Source: Sphingomonas sp. BAUL-RG-20F-R05-02
GTDB taxonomy: Bacteria; Pseudomonadota; Alphaproteobacteria; Sphingomonadales; Sphingomonadaceae
Assembly: GCF_022662305.1 (NCBI RefSeq)
Contig: NZ_JAKNQH010000005.1
Span: 186,001-250,000 of the forward strand
Direction: 5' to 3'
DNA length: 64,000 bases
Shown: in pieces, positions 17,203 to 26,225 of the stretch
Layout: every line of letters starts with the position of its first letter
Position numbering within the stretch: the first letter of the stretch is position 1
Translations under genes and position numbers: made by a program
The notes under the pieces: model-generated
Seen by the model: the letters and a program-made list of their open reading frames with translations, nothing else
What the model was told of the DNA's origin: nothing
The model's database searches: none

Positions 17203-18107
17203 GGTGTCGGCGTAACGCAGAGGTTGCGGAACCGCTCCGTCAGGAAGGCGATCAGCGTCTCGACCCGCGCGGGCCGCAGGTTGCTGGGCGGGGTCATCAG
17301 GTGGAGCGCGATCGGCGGGAGCGACCAGTCGGTCAGGATCGCCTCGACCGTACCGGCGGCAAGATCGCCGCCGACGATGAAATCGGGCAGCAGCGCGATG
17401 CCGACACCGGCGCGCAGCGCGGGCAACATCGCGTCGCCGCTGTTGGAGCGCATCGGCCCGCTCGGCCGCACCGCCGCTTCCTCGCCGTTCGGGCCGGTGA
17501 AGCGCCACGGGCCGGACACGTTGGTATAGCCGAGACAGGCATGTTCGCCGAGTTGCGCCGGATGGGTCGGCCGGCTGTGTCGTTCTAGATAGGTGGGGGC
17601 TGCGACGACATAGGTGCGGATCGGCCCCAGTCTGCGCGCGCGCAGGGAGGAGTCTGGCAGATTGGCGATGCGCAAGGCGACATCGATGCCCTCCGCGACG
17701 ATATCGACGCGCGAGTCCGACAGGTTGAGATCGATCTCGATGCCGGGATGCTCGGCGAGGAAGTCGGCCAGCATCGGCGCCAGTTGCACCATGCCGAGCG
17801 TCATCGGTGCGGTCATGCGGATCAGCCCGGCGGGGGCGGTGGCGGCATCGCGCGCGGCTTCCTCGGCGGCCTCGGCGTCGGCGAGGATGCGACGCGCGTG
17901 TTCGGCGAGGCCGGTGCCGCTTTCGGTCAGCGTCAACTTGCGCGAGGTGCGGTGGAACAGTGACTGGCCGAGCCGCGCCTCCAGCCGGCTGATCGCCTTG
18001 GATACGGTCGCCTTGGAGGTGCCGATCGCATCCGCCGCCGCGCTGAACGAGCGGTGTTCGACCACGCTTGCGAAAATCGCCCAGGCTTCGAGATCGGGCA
18101 GGCGCAT
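17199..18107 (-). CDS. LysR-family transcriptional regulator
   Basis: A 302-residue LysR-type regulator. The winged helix-turn-helix sits at about 1-60 (FASVVEHRSFSAAADAIGTSKATVSKAISRLEARLGQSLF, given here as the typical pattern start), followed by a linker helix and a periplasmic-binding-protein-like effector domain (about 90-295). An AGGAG ribosome site precedes the ATG. It faces the pirin and wrbA genes across a 122-base divergent region holding two inverted repeats, the classical LysR arrangement, so it probably controls those quinone or oxidative-stress genes. It is translationally coupled to the AI-2E permease downstream. Confidence 0.9.
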   Translation of the reverse strand: MRLPDLEAWAIFASVVEHRSFSAAADAIGTSKATVSKAISRLEARLGQSLFHRTSRKLTLTESGTGLAEHARRILADAEAAEEAARDAATAPAGLIRMTAPMTLGMVQLAPMLADFLAEHPGIEIDLNLSDSRVDIVAEGIDVALRIANLPDSSLRARRLGPIRTYVVAAPTYLERHSRPTHPAQLGEHACLGYTNVSGPWRFTGPNGEEAAVRPSGPMRSNSGDAMLPALRAGVGIALLPDFIVGGDLAAGTVEAILTDWSLPPIALHLMTPPSNLRPARVETLIAFLTERFRNLCVTPTP

Positions 18108-18141
18108 GGCTAAAACTCCTTCCGCGCTTTGCTTAGCTGCC

Positions 18142-18156
18142 GAAACGATCGGTTTC
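18142..18156. promoter_or_regulatory. Inverted repeat in the lysR-pirin divergent region (lysR-proximal)
   Basis: GAAAC, five bases, GTTTC forms a small dyad 35 bases upstream of the lysR start. Together with the second dyad at 18178-18193 it fits paired recognition and activation sites of a LysR regulator, although neither keeps the exact T-N11-A spacing. Confidence 0.35.
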
Positions 18157-18177
18157 CAGCGTTTCCATTTACGGCGC

Positions 18178-18193
18178 GATAGGAACGCCTATC
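18178..18193. promoter_or_regulatory. Inverted repeat in the lysR-pirin divergent region (pirin-proximal)
   Basis: GATAGG, AACG, CCTATC is a perfect 6-base dyad ending 36 bases before the pirin ATG. Its position suits an operator overlapping the pirin promoter. Confidence 0.4.
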
Positions 18194-18229
18194 TTGGCCG
18201 CAACAGAGATCCCCAAGAGGAACGCCGCC

Positions 18230-18934
18230 ATGATCGAGAAACGATCGTTCGAGAGCCTGGGCCATGCCGATCACGGCTGGCTCAACGCACGCCACCATTT
18301 TTCTTTTGCCGATTATTACGATCCCGCCCGGATGGGCTGGGGTGCGATCCGCGTGTGGAACGACGACGAGATCGCCGCCAACAGCGGTTTCCCGCCGCAC
18401 CCGCACCGCGACATGGAGATCATCACCTATGTTCGCTCCGGCGCGATCACGCACCAGGATTCGATGGGTAATCAGGGCCGCACCGGCGCTGGCGACGTGC
18501 AGGTGATGAGCGCGGGCACCGGGGTGCGCCACGCCGAATACAATCTGGAGGGCGAGAAGACCACGCTGTTCCAGATCTGGATCGAACCCAAGCGCAAGGG
18601 GGGATCGCCAAGCTGGGGTGCCAAGCCGTTTCCGAAGGACGATCGCAGCGGCCAGTTCGTCACCCTCGCCAGCGGCTTCCCGGAGGATGCCGGCGCGCTG
18701 CCGATCCGTGCTGACGCGCGTCTGCTCGCTGCCAGCGTAAAGGCGGGCGAGACGATCACCCACACCGTCGCCGCCGGCCGCCACGTTTATCTGGTGCCCG
18801 CCACCGGCGCGGTTGAGATCGCCGGACAGCGCTACAACGCTCGCGATGGTATCGCCATCGGCGGCGGTGCTGCCGAGACGGTCGCGATCACCGCGATCGA
18901 AGACGCCGAGCTGGTGCTGGTCGATTCCGAGTAA
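18230..18934 (+). CDS. Pirin family protein (bicupin, possible quercetinase)
   Basis: A 234-residue cytoplasmic bicupin. The N-terminal cupin has the pirin metal motif: [15 protein letters not shown] near residue 50 gives His-x-His, with a further His and Glu in VRHAEYNLE near 100. The C-terminal cupin (about 150-234) lacks obvious ligands, as in other pirins. Bacterial pirins such as YhaK and YhhW include quercetin dioxygenases and redox sensors; the substrate here is unknown. The ATG at 18230 has AAGAGG upstream, so the in-frame extension to 18194 is unlikely. The gene runs into wrbA 32 bases later and faces the LysR gene. Confidence 0.9.
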   Translation: MIEKRSFESLGHADHGWLNARHHFSFADYYDPARMGWGAIRVWNDDEIAANSGFPPHPHRDMEIITYVRSGAITHQDSMGNQGRTGAGDVQVMSAGTGVRHAEYNLEGEKTTLFQIWIEPKRKGGSPSWGAKPFPKDDRSGQFVTLASGFPEDAGALPIRADARLLAASVKAGETITHTVAAGRHVYLVPATGAVEIAGQRYNARDGIAIGGGAAETVAITAIEDAELVLVDSE

Positions 18935-18966
18935 GTTTTCACCTCTTTACAACGAAGGAGCGTTCC

Positions 18967-19569
18967 ATGGCTAAAGTCCTCGTCCTTTATTACTCGTCCT
19001 ACGGCCATATCGAGCAGATGGCCGATGCCGTCGCCGAGGGCGCGCGCTCGGCCGGGGCCGATGTCGACATCCGCCGCGTGCCCGAAACCGCGCCGCAGGC
19101 GGTGGTCGAGGCGGCGCACTTCAAGACCGATACCGCGCATGCGGAGATCGAGAGCGTCGACAAGCTCGCTGAATATGACGCGATCGTGATCGGTGCGCCG
19201 ACCCGCTTCGGCCGGATGCCGAGCCAGATGGCCTCGTTCCTCGATCAGGCTGGCGGCCTGTGGTACAGTGGCGCGCTGGTCGGCAAGGTCGGCGGTGCGT
19301 TCACCTCGACCGCGAGCCAGCATGGCGGGCAGGAGACAACGCTGTTTTCGATCCTGACCAACCTGCTGCACTTCGGCATGACCATCGTCGGGCTGGACTA
19401 TGGCTATCAGGGTCAGATGGGCGTCAAGGAAGTCCACGGCGGCACGCCGTACGGTGCCAGCACGCTTGCGGACGGTGACGGCAGCCGCCAGCCGAGCGAC
19501 GTCGATCTCGGCGGTGCGCGTCATCAGGGCAAGCGCATCGCGGAAGCCGCGGCGAAGCTCGCCGGCTGA
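18967..19569 (+). CDS. wrbA: NAD(P)H:quinone oxidoreductase WrbA
   Basis: A 200-residue flavodoxin-fold, FMN-dependent quinone reductase of type IV. The FMN phosphate loop is YYSSYGHIE near residue 9. [17 protein letters not shown] near 78 and [14 protein letters not shown] near 112 are the WrbA signatures. It reduces quinones by two electrons and so limits superoxide formation. It has a GAAGGAG ribosome site, follows the pirin gene, and is closed by a strong terminator. The pirin/WrbA pair under a divergent LysR regulator suggests a response to quinones or phenolics. Confidence 0.95.
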   Translation: MAKVLVLYYSSYGHIEQMADAVAEGARSAGADVDIRRVPETAPQAVVEAAHFKTDTAHAEIESVDKLAEYDAIVIGAPTRFGRMPSQMASFLDQAGGLWYSGALVGKVGGAFTSTASQHGGQETTLFSILTNLLHFGMTIVGLDYGYQGQMGVKEVHGGTPYGASTLADGDGSRQPSDVDLGGARHQGKRIAEAAAKLAG

Positions 19570-19589
19570 TCCGATACCCGAGACTGGTA

Positions 19590-19622
19590 AAGGCGCGGCG
19601 CGAGGGTGCCGCGCCTTTTTTT
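19590..19622 (+). terminator. Rho-independent terminator after wrbA
   Basis: AAGGCGCGGC and GCCGCGCCTT form a ten-pair stem around a 9-base loop, followed directly by seven Ts. This is the clearest intrinsic terminator in the window. Confidence 0.9.
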
Positions 19623-19628
19623 GTCCGC

Positions 19629-20504
19629 CTACCGGCGCCGGCGCCGCACCAGCGGGGTCGGTGTGGGTGTCGGCAGCGGCTGGACGAAGTAGCTCTGCGG
19701 TAGTCCGTTCAGATAGGCCGAGCCCGGTGGCGGCAAGACCGGCGCGGGGGCAGGCACCACTGGCTGGATCACGCCGATCCAGCCGTCGGCAACGTCGCGG
19801 ATCTGCGGATTGCCGGGAAAGTCGCCGCGCGCGCGGGCAAACAGGAGCCGCGCGCGGGCCGCGCCGGGCGTGTTGATCGATGCGCCGACCCAGCGCCAGT
19901 GCCACGGCTCCCACGTCACGCCCTGCGTGTTGCCGGCGGGGAATGACAGCTCGAAGCCGTATTCCGGCGCGTGCGCGAGCAGCCACAGGCCCGCCGCGGT
20001 ACGCGCGAAGCACGGGTTGACGTCGCGACACCCGCCGCTCGGGCGCAGGCCGAAGTCGATCGCATAGCCGGTGGCATGTTCGCTGTGCCCCGGCGGCGCG
20101 ACCGAACGCGCGCGCTCGGCGGCGTCCTTGCATGCCTTGCGCGGCCCGATCTGGCTGCAGAACACGCCGTGCTGGTAGGCGATCGTGCGATAGCACGACA
20201 CGCCGCGCAGCACGTTGCCCACGCCCGGTGCGGCGGTGGCCGCGGTCAGCATCCGCGCCAGATCCGGCGCGGCGTCGCGTTGTACGTGGCACGGTTGGCC
20301 CAGCGCGAAGCCGGCGGGCGCGGACACCAGATCGCTTATCGGCGCCTCGCGGTACGGGATATGGCCGAGCACGCGCCCGTCCGCGCCGGGCGTAACCCAT
20401 TGGCCGGAGCAAAGCTGTTCGGGCGTCGCTGCCATTGCGAGCGCCGGCGTGGCGAGTGTCGCCCAGGCCAGCAGCGTCTTCGTACGTTTCGTAAACCACC
20501 GCAT
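19629..20504 (-). CDS. Extensin-like / M15 family peptidase, exported
   Basis: A 291-residue protein with a signal peptide (RWFTKRTKTLLAWATLATPALAMA). The core matches the extensin-like C-terminal domain related to VanY/M15 D-Ala-D-Ala peptidases: GVSCYRTIAYQ, SEHATGYAIDFG with a His and Asp zinc-ligand pair, and EPWHWRWVG with the last His. Six cysteines are present, so disulfides are likely. The C-terminal 40 residues are Pro/Thr-rich and end in five arginines. The probable role is trimming peptidoglycan cross-links in the periplasm. The ATG at 20504 is preferred over 20522 because it keeps the signal peptide compact. Confidence 0.85.
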   Translation of the reverse strand: MRWFTKRTKTLLAWATLATPALAMAATPEQLCSGQWVTPGADGRVLGHIPYREAPISDLVSAPAGFALGQPCHVQRDAAPDLARMLTAATAAPGVGNVLRGVSCYRTIAYQHGVFCSQIGPRKACKDAAERARSVAPPGHSEHATGYAIDFGLRPSGGCRDVNPCFARTAAGLWLLAHAPEYGFELSFPAGNTQGVTWEPWHWRWVGASINTPGAARARLLFARARGDFPGNPQIRDVADGWIGVIQPVVPAPAPVLPPPGSAYLNGLPQSYFVQPLPTPTPTPLVRRRRR

Positions 20505-20551
20505 GTGCGACTGCTCTGGCATGCGGGCGCTTGCGGTGGCAAGACGGCTTC

Positions 20552-21199
20552 ATGCTTGCAAATCATGTTCTCTTTCTCGACGGCGAGGCGCTCGTCATCG
20601 ACAAGCCCGCCGGGCTTCCAGTCGATCGTCCGCGTGACGGCTCGATCAGCCTCGAAAACCATATGGACGGGCTGACGTTCGGCTTCAAACGCTGGCCCCA
20701 CCCGGTCCACCGGCTCGACCGCGATACGTCGGGCTGCCTGCTGCTGTCGCGCAATCCCAAGGCGCACGCGCGGCTGCAACAGGCGTTCGAACAGGGGCGG
20801 GTGCAGAAACGCTACCTCGCGGTGCTCGACGGCGTGCCGGAGGGTGAGAGCGGGCTGATCGACCTGCCGCTGCTGAAGGTCAGCACGGCCGAAACCGGCT
20901 GGCGGATGCAGGGCGATCCCGCCGGCAAGGCATCGCGCACCGGCTGGCGCGTGCTGGCGGTGCGGGACGGCCGCGCCTTCGTCGAGTTCACGCCCGAAAC
21001 CGGCCGCACGCATCAGATCCGCGTCCACGCCGCCGAAGCGCTGGGCGCGCCGGTGGTGGGCGACCCGATCTACGGAAGCGGTGGCGGTGAAACCTTGCTC
21101 CACGCCGCCGCGCTCACGATCCCGCGCGAGGGCAAGGAGCCGATCATCGCCGAGGCGCCACTGCCCGAGCGGTTTTTGAAAGCCGGGTTCGGTGGCTGA
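20552..21199 (+). CDS. RluA-family RNA pseudouridine synthase
   Basis: A 215-residue enzyme converting uridine to pseudouridine in RNA. The catalytic motif HRLDRDTSG places the catalytic Asp at residue 56, ETGRTHQIRVH near 155 is the second family motif, and GDPIYG the third. No S4 domain is present, so it is the short TruC/RluA-like type; the target (rRNA or tRNA site) cannot be read. The ATG at 20552 is chosen over an in-frame TTG 21 bases earlier. Its end overlaps arfB by 8 bases. Confidence 0.88.
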   Translation: MLANHVLFLDGEALVIDKPAGLPVDRPRDGSISLENHMDGLTFGFKRWPHPVHRLDRDTSGCLLLSRNPKAHARLQQAFEQGRVQKRYLAVLDGVPEGESGLIDLPLLKVSTAETGWRMQGDPAGKASRTGWRVLAVRDGRAFVEFTPETGRTHQIRVHAAEALGAPVVGDPIYGSGGGETLLHAAALTIPREGKEPIIAEAPLPERFLKAGFGG

Positions 21200-21596
21200 T
21201 TACGACCTGCCCGAGGATGCGATCGAGGAGCGTTTCCTCGCCGCGACCGGGCCGGGCGGACAGAACGTCAACAAGGTGGCGACCGCGGTGCAGTTGCGCG
21301 TCGACGTGTTCAAGCTCGGGCTCCAGCCGTGGGCGTACCAGCAGTTGAAGACGATCGCCGGCAGCCGGATGACATCGGCCGGCGAACTGCTCATCACCGC
21401 GCGCCGCTACCGCACGCAGGACGCCAACCGCGCCGATGCACGCGAACGCGTGGGTGAGATGCTCGCGCAGGCGCACGAACGCCAAGCACGGCGGGTCAAG
21501 ACCAAGCCAAGCAGGGCGGCCAAGGCGCGGCGGGTGGACGCGAAGAAGGGGCGCAGCGTGGTCAAAGCCGGACGTGGGCGGGTTTCGACGGAGTGA
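21192..21596 (+). CDS. arfB: Alternative ribosome-rescue peptidyl-tRNA hydrolase ArfB
   Basis: A 134-residue release-factor-like protein that frees ribosomes stalled without a stop codon. The catalytic GGQ is at 22-24 in ATGPGGQNVNKVAT. The tail from about residue 95 is strongly basic (many Lys and Arg), as needed to enter the empty mRNA channel. The start is GTG, overlapping the pseudouridine synthase stop by 8 bases, so translation is coupled. Length and architecture match ArfB (YaeJ). Confidence 0.93.
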   Translation: MADYDLPEDAIEERFLAATGPGGQNVNKVATAVQLRVDVFKLGLQPWAYQQLKTIAGSRMTSAGELLITARRYRTQDANRADARERVGEMLAQAHERQARRVKTKPSRAAKARRVDAKKGRSVVKAGRGRVSTE

Positions 21597-21620
21597 GGGA
21601 GGCTGGTTGCTTTCGCTCAA

Positions 21621-21647
21621 AGGCGGCTGTCGGAGGGACAGTCGCCT
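21621..21647 (+). terminator. Hairpin downstream of arfB
   Basis: AGGCGGCTGTC and GACAGTCGCCT pair over 11 positions (one G-U) around a 5-base loop, 25 bases after the arfB stop. No T-run follows. The rest of 21648-21833 is lower in GC and should contain the promoter of the next gene; an interrupted dyad, TTAAC...GTTAA, is at about 21778-21796. Confidence 0.5.
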
Positions 21648-21833
21648 TGCCCCGTCGGCGGTCGCCCGTTGCAGCCGGTCAAAACGCGACAAACTCAACG
21701 CCTCGTGACGCAACGACCGGAGGTACCTTAAAAGATTGCTCTTCAATCGATGGAGTCGACTGCCGATAACGACGCCTTAACCTTACTATAGTTAAATCGG
21801 GACAAGCGGCGCTCCGTCGTAGTTGAGCCAGAC

Positions 21834-23390
21834 GTGACAGAAATCCTCACCTCGCCCGCGCAGCGGTTACCAAGTCGCGACAGAGGGTGGCTGACGGCAG
21901 GCGTGCCGTATTGGCAGCTGATCGCTATCTTATTTTTCGCCTTGGCGTATCGGGCGGCCACCTTCGGCGACCCGATACTCGACTATGACGAGCAGCTCTA
22001 CCTGACGATCGGCGACAGACTTTTGCACGGCCATCTTCCGTACGTCGAGATGTGGGACAGGAAACCGCCGGGCCTGTTCGCCATTTACGCGATGATCCGC
22101 TTGATGGGCGGTACGGGATTTGTGCAATACCAAGTCGTCGCGGCACTTTGCGCGGGTGCGACGGCAGCGCTGATCTACACCATGTCCCGTCGTAGCACGA
22201 GCGTCCGCGCATCGCTGATCATCTCCGTCGCCTATCTTCTTTTCCTCAATCCGTTGCATGGCGCAGGCGGACAATCGCCGGTCTTCTACAACGTGCTGAC
22301 CGCCTTCGAGGCGTGGCTGACGCTAAAGGCTGGAGACAGCCAGCGACCCCGAATGGTGATCCTTTATGCGCTGGCCACGATGGTCATCGCAGGCGTTGCG
22401 ATCCAGTGCAAATACACGCCGTTCGTCGAAGGCGTCTATTTCGGGCTGATTTTCCTGGTCCGTTTTCATCGCATCGGCATACCCGTCCGCATGATCATCG
22501 GGATCGGGGCGGCAATGGTGGGATTGGCAGTCCTGCCTACGCTGATTGCCATGACCATCTACTGGCGGCTGGGTCATCTCGACGCCTTCGTGCAAGCTAA
22601 TTTCGTTTCAGTGTTTGCGCGTCACCCGTTCCCGCCCGAGCGGCGCAGTCAGCAGCAGATGCTGATCGCGACAATCGGTGGTCCGCTCCTGCTGATGGCA
22701 GTTTTCAAGCTTACCCGCGTTTGGCGCAACTTTGGCCTGGCGAGATCGGTCGATTTTTCGGTGCTCGCGGGCTGGTGCGTCGCTGCCCTGATCGGCTTCT
22801 CGATGCTCGGTGATTTTTTTGACTTTTACTTCATAACGGTGCTGCCGCCGCTGCTGGTGTTTATCGCACCGTTTGTCGATTTGCCGGGTAGGAAACGTGC
22901 CGTGATCATCGGCTTCCTTCTCGTCTGGCCGTTCGTCCTCTCGCCGCCACGATGGGGCCTTGCCGCTCAACACAGCGAGGCAATGGCGACGCTTGTGGGA
23001 GCGATAAGGCCATACATCGCCGACGGACGATGCCTATACGTCTATGACGGTCCGACTTCGCTGTATTTCTTGACGAAGGCGTGCGTGCCCACCAGGTTCA
23101 TCTATCCCGATCATCTCACCAACCCGACCGAAACGCCTGCACTCGGCATAGATCCCGTGGCTGAGGAGAGCAGGCTGCTGGCGACGCGCCCGGGAGCGAT
23201 CGTTTTTGCAGACACCCCTCTGGTGCCGCGCGTGGATGTCGCGACGCGCGCCGTGCTGCTAAAGGTGCTGAAAAGGGATTACATCCGGGTTTCGCGGGTG
23301 ACGATCGACCGCACCTACGACGTTTTCGCACTACGAGATTTGCATCCTGGGGCCGGGCTGTTGCCCGGCGCTCCGATAAACCCACGCTGA
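21834..23390 (+). CDS. GT-C fold glycosyltransferase, family 39/ArnT-like
   Basis: A 518-residue membrane protein with about ten hydrophobic helices (from residue 27 on) and a C-terminal soluble part of about 120 residues. Near the N-terminus LDYDEQLYLTIGDRLLHG and MWDRKPPGLF give the acidic loop and the D-x-KPP motif of lipid-linked sugar transferases such as ArnT and PMT. It should transfer a sugar from a polyprenyl phosphate donor to an acceptor on the periplasmic side; the acceptor is unknown. The start is GTG with no ATG alternative near. Codon use is visibly less GC-rich than that of the neighbours (runs such as ATTTTTTTGACTTTTACTTC), which may mean acquisition by transfer. Confidence 0.8.
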   Translation: MTEILTSPAQRLPSRDRGWLTAGVPYWQLIAILFFALAYRAATFGDPILDYDEQLYLTIGDRLLHGHLPYVEMWDRKPPGLFAIYAMIRLMGGTGFVQYQVVAALCAGATAALIYTMSRRSTSVRASLIISVAYLLFLNPLHGAGGQSPVFYNVLTAFEAWLTLKAGDSQRPRMVILYALATMVIAGVAIQCKYTPFVEGVYFGLIFLVRFHRIGIPVRMIIGIGAAMVGLAVLPTLIAMTIYWRLGHLDAFVQANFVSVFARHPFPPERRSQQQMLIATIGGPLLLMAVFKLTRVWRNFGLARSVDFSVLAGWCVAALIGFSMLGDFFDFYFITVLPPLLVFIAPFVDLPGRKRAVIIGFLLVWPFVLSPPRWGLAAQHSEAMATLVGAIRPYIADGRCLYVYDGPTSLYFLTKACVPTRFIYPDHLTNPTETPALGIDPVAEESRLLATRPGAIVFADTPLVPRVDVATRAVLLKVLKRDYIRVSRVTIDRTYDVFALRDLHPGAGLLPGAPINPR

Positions 23391-23516
23391 CAGTCCGCCG
23401 AGGCGCTACTTTGGGCGCTCTTTCAAAGCCCCTTGCACCCTACGAAGTGCTCCGAGGCACCCTGCGGCGTTGTACGTACCGTTCCTCGAAGCGGCCCTTC
23501 TGCGTCCCACCCCGTC

Positions 23517-23876
23517 CTAGACCGGCACGGGAGGCTCCCATAGTTCGATCGGATTGCTTTCGGGATCATGGATGCGGGCGAAGCGGCCCGCTTCCGGCGA
23601 GTCCCACGCCGGATCGGTTGTCACTGCGATGCCTGCCGCGTTTAGGCGCGCCAAGACGGCGTCGAGATTGTCCACCCGCAGGTTGAGCAGCCACGGTTTG
23701 TCCGCCGGCCAATAGTCGGTGCTGCTGCCGAACGGCAGGAACATGGTCGGGCCGGCGGCCTGCCGCCACGGGTCATAGCCTTCGCCACCGACACCGAGAT
23801 GGGTGCGATACCAGCCCCGCAGCGCCCCAGGGTCGCGGGCGCGAAAGAAGAAGCCGCCGATGCCGGTCACTGTCAT
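23517..23876 (-). CDS. VOC family protein (glyoxalase/bleomycin-resistance fold)
   Basis: A 119-residue protein with the two beta-alpha-beta units of the vicinal oxygen chelate fold: GIGGFFFRARDPGALRGWYRTHLG at the start and FARIHDPESNPIELWEPP at the end with the usual metal-binding Glu. An AGGAGGG ribosome site fixes the start. Such proteins range from glyoxalase I-like enzymes to drug-binding proteins, so no substrate is proposed. The gap 23391-23516 before it holds nothing I can name. Confidence 0.85.
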   Translation of the reverse strand: MTVTGIGGFFFRARDPGALRGWYRTHLGVGGEGYDPWRQAAGPTMFLPFGSSTDYWPADKPWLLNLRVDNLDAVLARLNAAGIAVTTDPAWDSPEAGRFARIHDPESNPIELWEPPVPV

Positions 23877-23894
23877 ATCGTCCCTCCTGTTTCC

Positions 23895-25199
23895 TCAGCG
23901 TGGCACCGGCCCCGCGAACGTGACGAGGCTTTCCGAACCATCCGCCGCCAGCGCGCCGACGCCGACGAACGTGTCGTCGATCACCACGCCCTTCAGCACT
24001 TGCGCGGTTTCGTTCGGGCCCACGTCGCGCGCCTGCTGCCAGTCCTGCGCGTCGTTACGGCGCCAGTGGACGCGGTAGCCGGCGGCACCCACCACCGGCG
24101 CCCACGCCACGCGCGTATCGCTGCCGAGCGCGCCCGCCACCGTCACGCCCGATGGCGCGGCCGGCGCAGCGGCGAGGCGGCGGATCGCGGCGACGTTGAT
24201 CGCAGTGACTTTGGCCAGATAGGCGAAGTCCATCTTGTCGGCGGTGTCGCCATATGCCTTGCCGTTTTCGGTGCGCAGGTCTTGATGCTGCGCGTCGTAA
24301 TTCTCCACCCCGACGCTGAAGCGCACCGCCGGATAGCCGAGCTTGAGGAACGGTTCGTGATCGCCGCCGCGCCCGAACCGGTCGGGCCGGCGATCGACCA
24401 GCACGTCGAGCCCGCCGGGCAGGGTGCCGGCGACACCGTCCACCAGCTTGGCGAGCGAGCGGGAGGGCGAATCATCCTCGCCGCCATTGGCGCGGCGGGC
24501 GAGTTGCGCTGGCAGATCGTCGGCGGCGCGGATGCCTTCGGAGAACACGCGCACGCGGTCCGCCACACGGGTGCCATCGGTGCCGATCGTGTTGCCGACG
24601 ATGTCGTTGTTGAACATCGCCGAGGCGGTCCAGCCTTTTTCCTTGGCGGTGTCGGCGAGCAACTGGCCGCCCCACAGCCCCTGTTCCTCGCCCGAGAATA
24701 CCGCGTAGACGATGGTCGCGCGGAACTTCTGCTTCGACAGGATGCGCGCCGCCTCCAACACCAGCGCCACGCCGGAACCGTCGTCGTTGGCGCCGGGCGC
24801 GTCGGCGGTGGCGTTCATCACGTCGGTGACGCGGCTGTCGATATGCGCGCCGACGATGATGACCCGCTTGGGATCCGTGCCCTGCTGGAAGCCGAGCACG
24901 TCGACGATCTGCACGCCCCCCGGCGCACGCGGGCCGGTGAAGGTGCGCGCGATGTTGGCGACGGTGATGCAGCCGCCGCACGCATCGGCGATGTGGGTGA
25001 ACTCCGCGCCGACCCATGCCCGCGCCGCGCCGATGCCACGTTTCGGGTCGTCGGGGGAGGTGAGGGTATGGCGCGTGCCGAAACTGACCAGCTTGTCGAC
25101 GGTCGCCCTCAGCCGGGCGGGATCGGGCGTTTCATCCGCCGCGAAGGCGGGGGTGGCGAGGAGCAGGGCGGCGAGGGAAAGGTAGCGCATAAGCGGCAT
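23895..25199 (-). CDS. Exported M28-family zinc aminopeptidase with C-terminal Fn3-like domain
   Basis: A 434-residue protein with a signal peptide (RYLSLAALLLATPAFAADE). The M28 zinc site is complete: VGAHIDSR, GANDDGSGVAL, FSGEEQGLWG with the catalytic Glu, NNDIVGN, and GGDHEPFLKLGYPAV with the last His. About 90 C-terminal residues (from APSGVTVAG on) look like an Fn3-type beta sandwich (YRVHWRRNDAQDW). It should remove N-terminal amino acids from peptides in the periplasm or outside the cell. The start may be 25199 or 25190; the open frame to 25238 runs into the neighbouring gene. Confidence 0.88.
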   Translation of the reverse strand: MPLMRYLSLAALLLATPAFAADETPDPARLRATVDKLVSFGTRHTLTSPDDPKRGIGAARAWVGAEFTHIADACGGCITVANIARTFTGPRAPGGVQIVDVLGFQQGTDPKRVIIVGAHIDSRVTDVMNATADAPGANDDGSGVALVLEAARILSKQKFRATIVYAVFSGEEQGLWGGQLLADTAKEKGWTASAMFNNDIVGNTIGTDGTRVADRVRVFSEGIRAADDLPAQLARRANGGEDDSPSRSLAKLVDGVAGTLPGGLDVLVDRRPDRFGRGGDHEPFLKLGYPAVRFSVGVENYDAQHQDLRTENGKAYGDTADKMDFAYLAKVTAINVAAIRRLAAAPAAPSGVTVAGALGSDTRVAWAPVVGAAGYRVHWRRNDAQDWQQARDVGPNETAQVLKGVVIDDTFVGVGALAADGSESLVTFAGPVPR

Positions 25200-25222
25200 C
25201 GTGCCGCGATCCGCGCGTCGCT

Positions 25223-25762
25223 TCAAGCCGCGCGCCACGCCCCTGACGCAAGATCCTCCAGCGTCCAGTCACCGATGCTCCACCGCACCAGCCGCAGCGT
25301 GGGGTGACCGACCGCCGCCGTCATCCGCCGCACCTGCCGGTTGCGCCCCTCGCGGATGGTCAGGCGTAGCCAGCGATCCGGCACGCTCGCACGGTAGCGG
25401 ATCGGCGGATCGCGCGGCCATAGCGCGGGCGGATCGATGCGTTCGGCCTCCGCAGGGCGCGTCATCCCGTCCTTGAGGCGGACCCCGGTGCGTAAGGCGT
25501 TCAGCGCGGCCTCATCGGGTTCGCCCTCGAGCTGCACCAGATACGTCTTGGGCAGCTTGAACTTCGGATCGGCGATACGTGCCTGTAAGCGGCCTTTGTC
25601 GGTGAGCAGCAACAGCCCCTCGCTGTCGCGATCGAGCCGACCGGCCGGATATACGCCGGGCACGTCGATAAACGCGGACAGCGTCGCACGCATCGTCTCG
25701 CTGCCACGATCGGTGAACTGGCTGAGCACGTCATACGGCTTGTTGAACAGGATGAGGGTCAC
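25223..25762 (-). CDS. rluE: Ribosomal large subunit pseudouridine synthase, RluE-like
   Basis: A 179-residue RsuA/RluE-type enzyme without an S4 domain. It begins with [16 protein letters not shown], the catalytic motif [14 protein letters not shown] holds the catalytic Asp44, and the [11 protein letters not shown] and [12 protein letters not shown] segments follow. Lack of an S4 domain and overall size fit RluE, which modifies 23S rRNA; the exact uridine is inferred from the family. The start is GTG. It sits 24 bases ahead of the M28 peptidase gene on the same strand. Confidence 0.85.
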   Translation of the reverse strand: MTLILFNKPYDVLSQFTDRGSETMRATLSAFIDVPGVYPAGRLDRDSEGLLLLTDKGRLQARIADPKFKLPKTYLVQLEGEPDEAALNALRTGVRLKDGMTRPAEAERIDPPALWPRDPPIRYRASVPDRWLRLTIREGRNRQVRRMTAAVGHPTLRLVRWSIGDWTLEDLASGAWRAA

Positions 25763-25772
25763 GCAGGCGCGA

Positions 25773-26225
25773 TCAACTCAGCCGGTCGATCGCCTCGCGG
25801 GTCAGCGAGCCGGGGACGATCATCAGCGGAACCGGCAGTGAGCCCGAATCGCTGGAGAAGTGCGCGATCAGTGGGCCGGGCGTACCGTGCGCGGCGGCAC
25901 CCAGCACGAGGGCGGCGATGTCGGGGCTGTCCGCGATCATCTCGCGGATGATCTTCGGTCCATCGCCCTGCCGCACCGTGATCGACGGACGCAGGCCGGA
26001 CTCCTCCAGCAGCGTACCGGCCGCACCCGCCACCAACCCCTCGGCGTGAAGGCGCGCCTCCTCCTCGATCGTCGCCTGCACGCCGCCGAAGGGAATGAAC
26101 TCCTGCGGCTCGATCAGCGCGAGGATCTCGACGCCGCCGCCGGTCTTCACCGCGCGCCGCGCCGCGAAGCGCAACGCGATCCCGCTTTCGGGATTATTGT
26201 CGATCACAACCAGATAGATGCGCAT
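25773..26225 (-). CDS. Universal stress protein (UspA family)
   Basis: A 150-residue single-domain protein: [20 protein letters not shown] at the N-terminus and [33 protein letters not shown] at the C-terminus match the Usp fold. The usual ATP motif G-2x-G-9x-G(S/T) is altered (GAAAHGTPG then SSDSGS), so nucleotide binding is uncertain. It ends 10 bases before rluE and lies divergent from pdhC across 161 bases that must hold the pdhC promoter. I see no clear operator there. Confidence 0.85.
   Translation of the reverse strand: MRIYLVVIDNNPESGIALRFAARRAVKTGGGVEILALIEPQEFIPFGGVQATIEEEARLHAEGLVAGAAGTLLEESGLRPSITVRQGDGPKIIREMIADSPDIAALVLGAAAHGTPGPLIAHFSSDSGSLPVPLMIVPGSLTREAIDRLS

Noticed and set aside
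21778..21796. TTAAC...GTTAA before the GT-C gene as a CtrA site
   Set aside because: The half-sites are 11 bases apart and inverted rather than direct, so the pattern does not fit.
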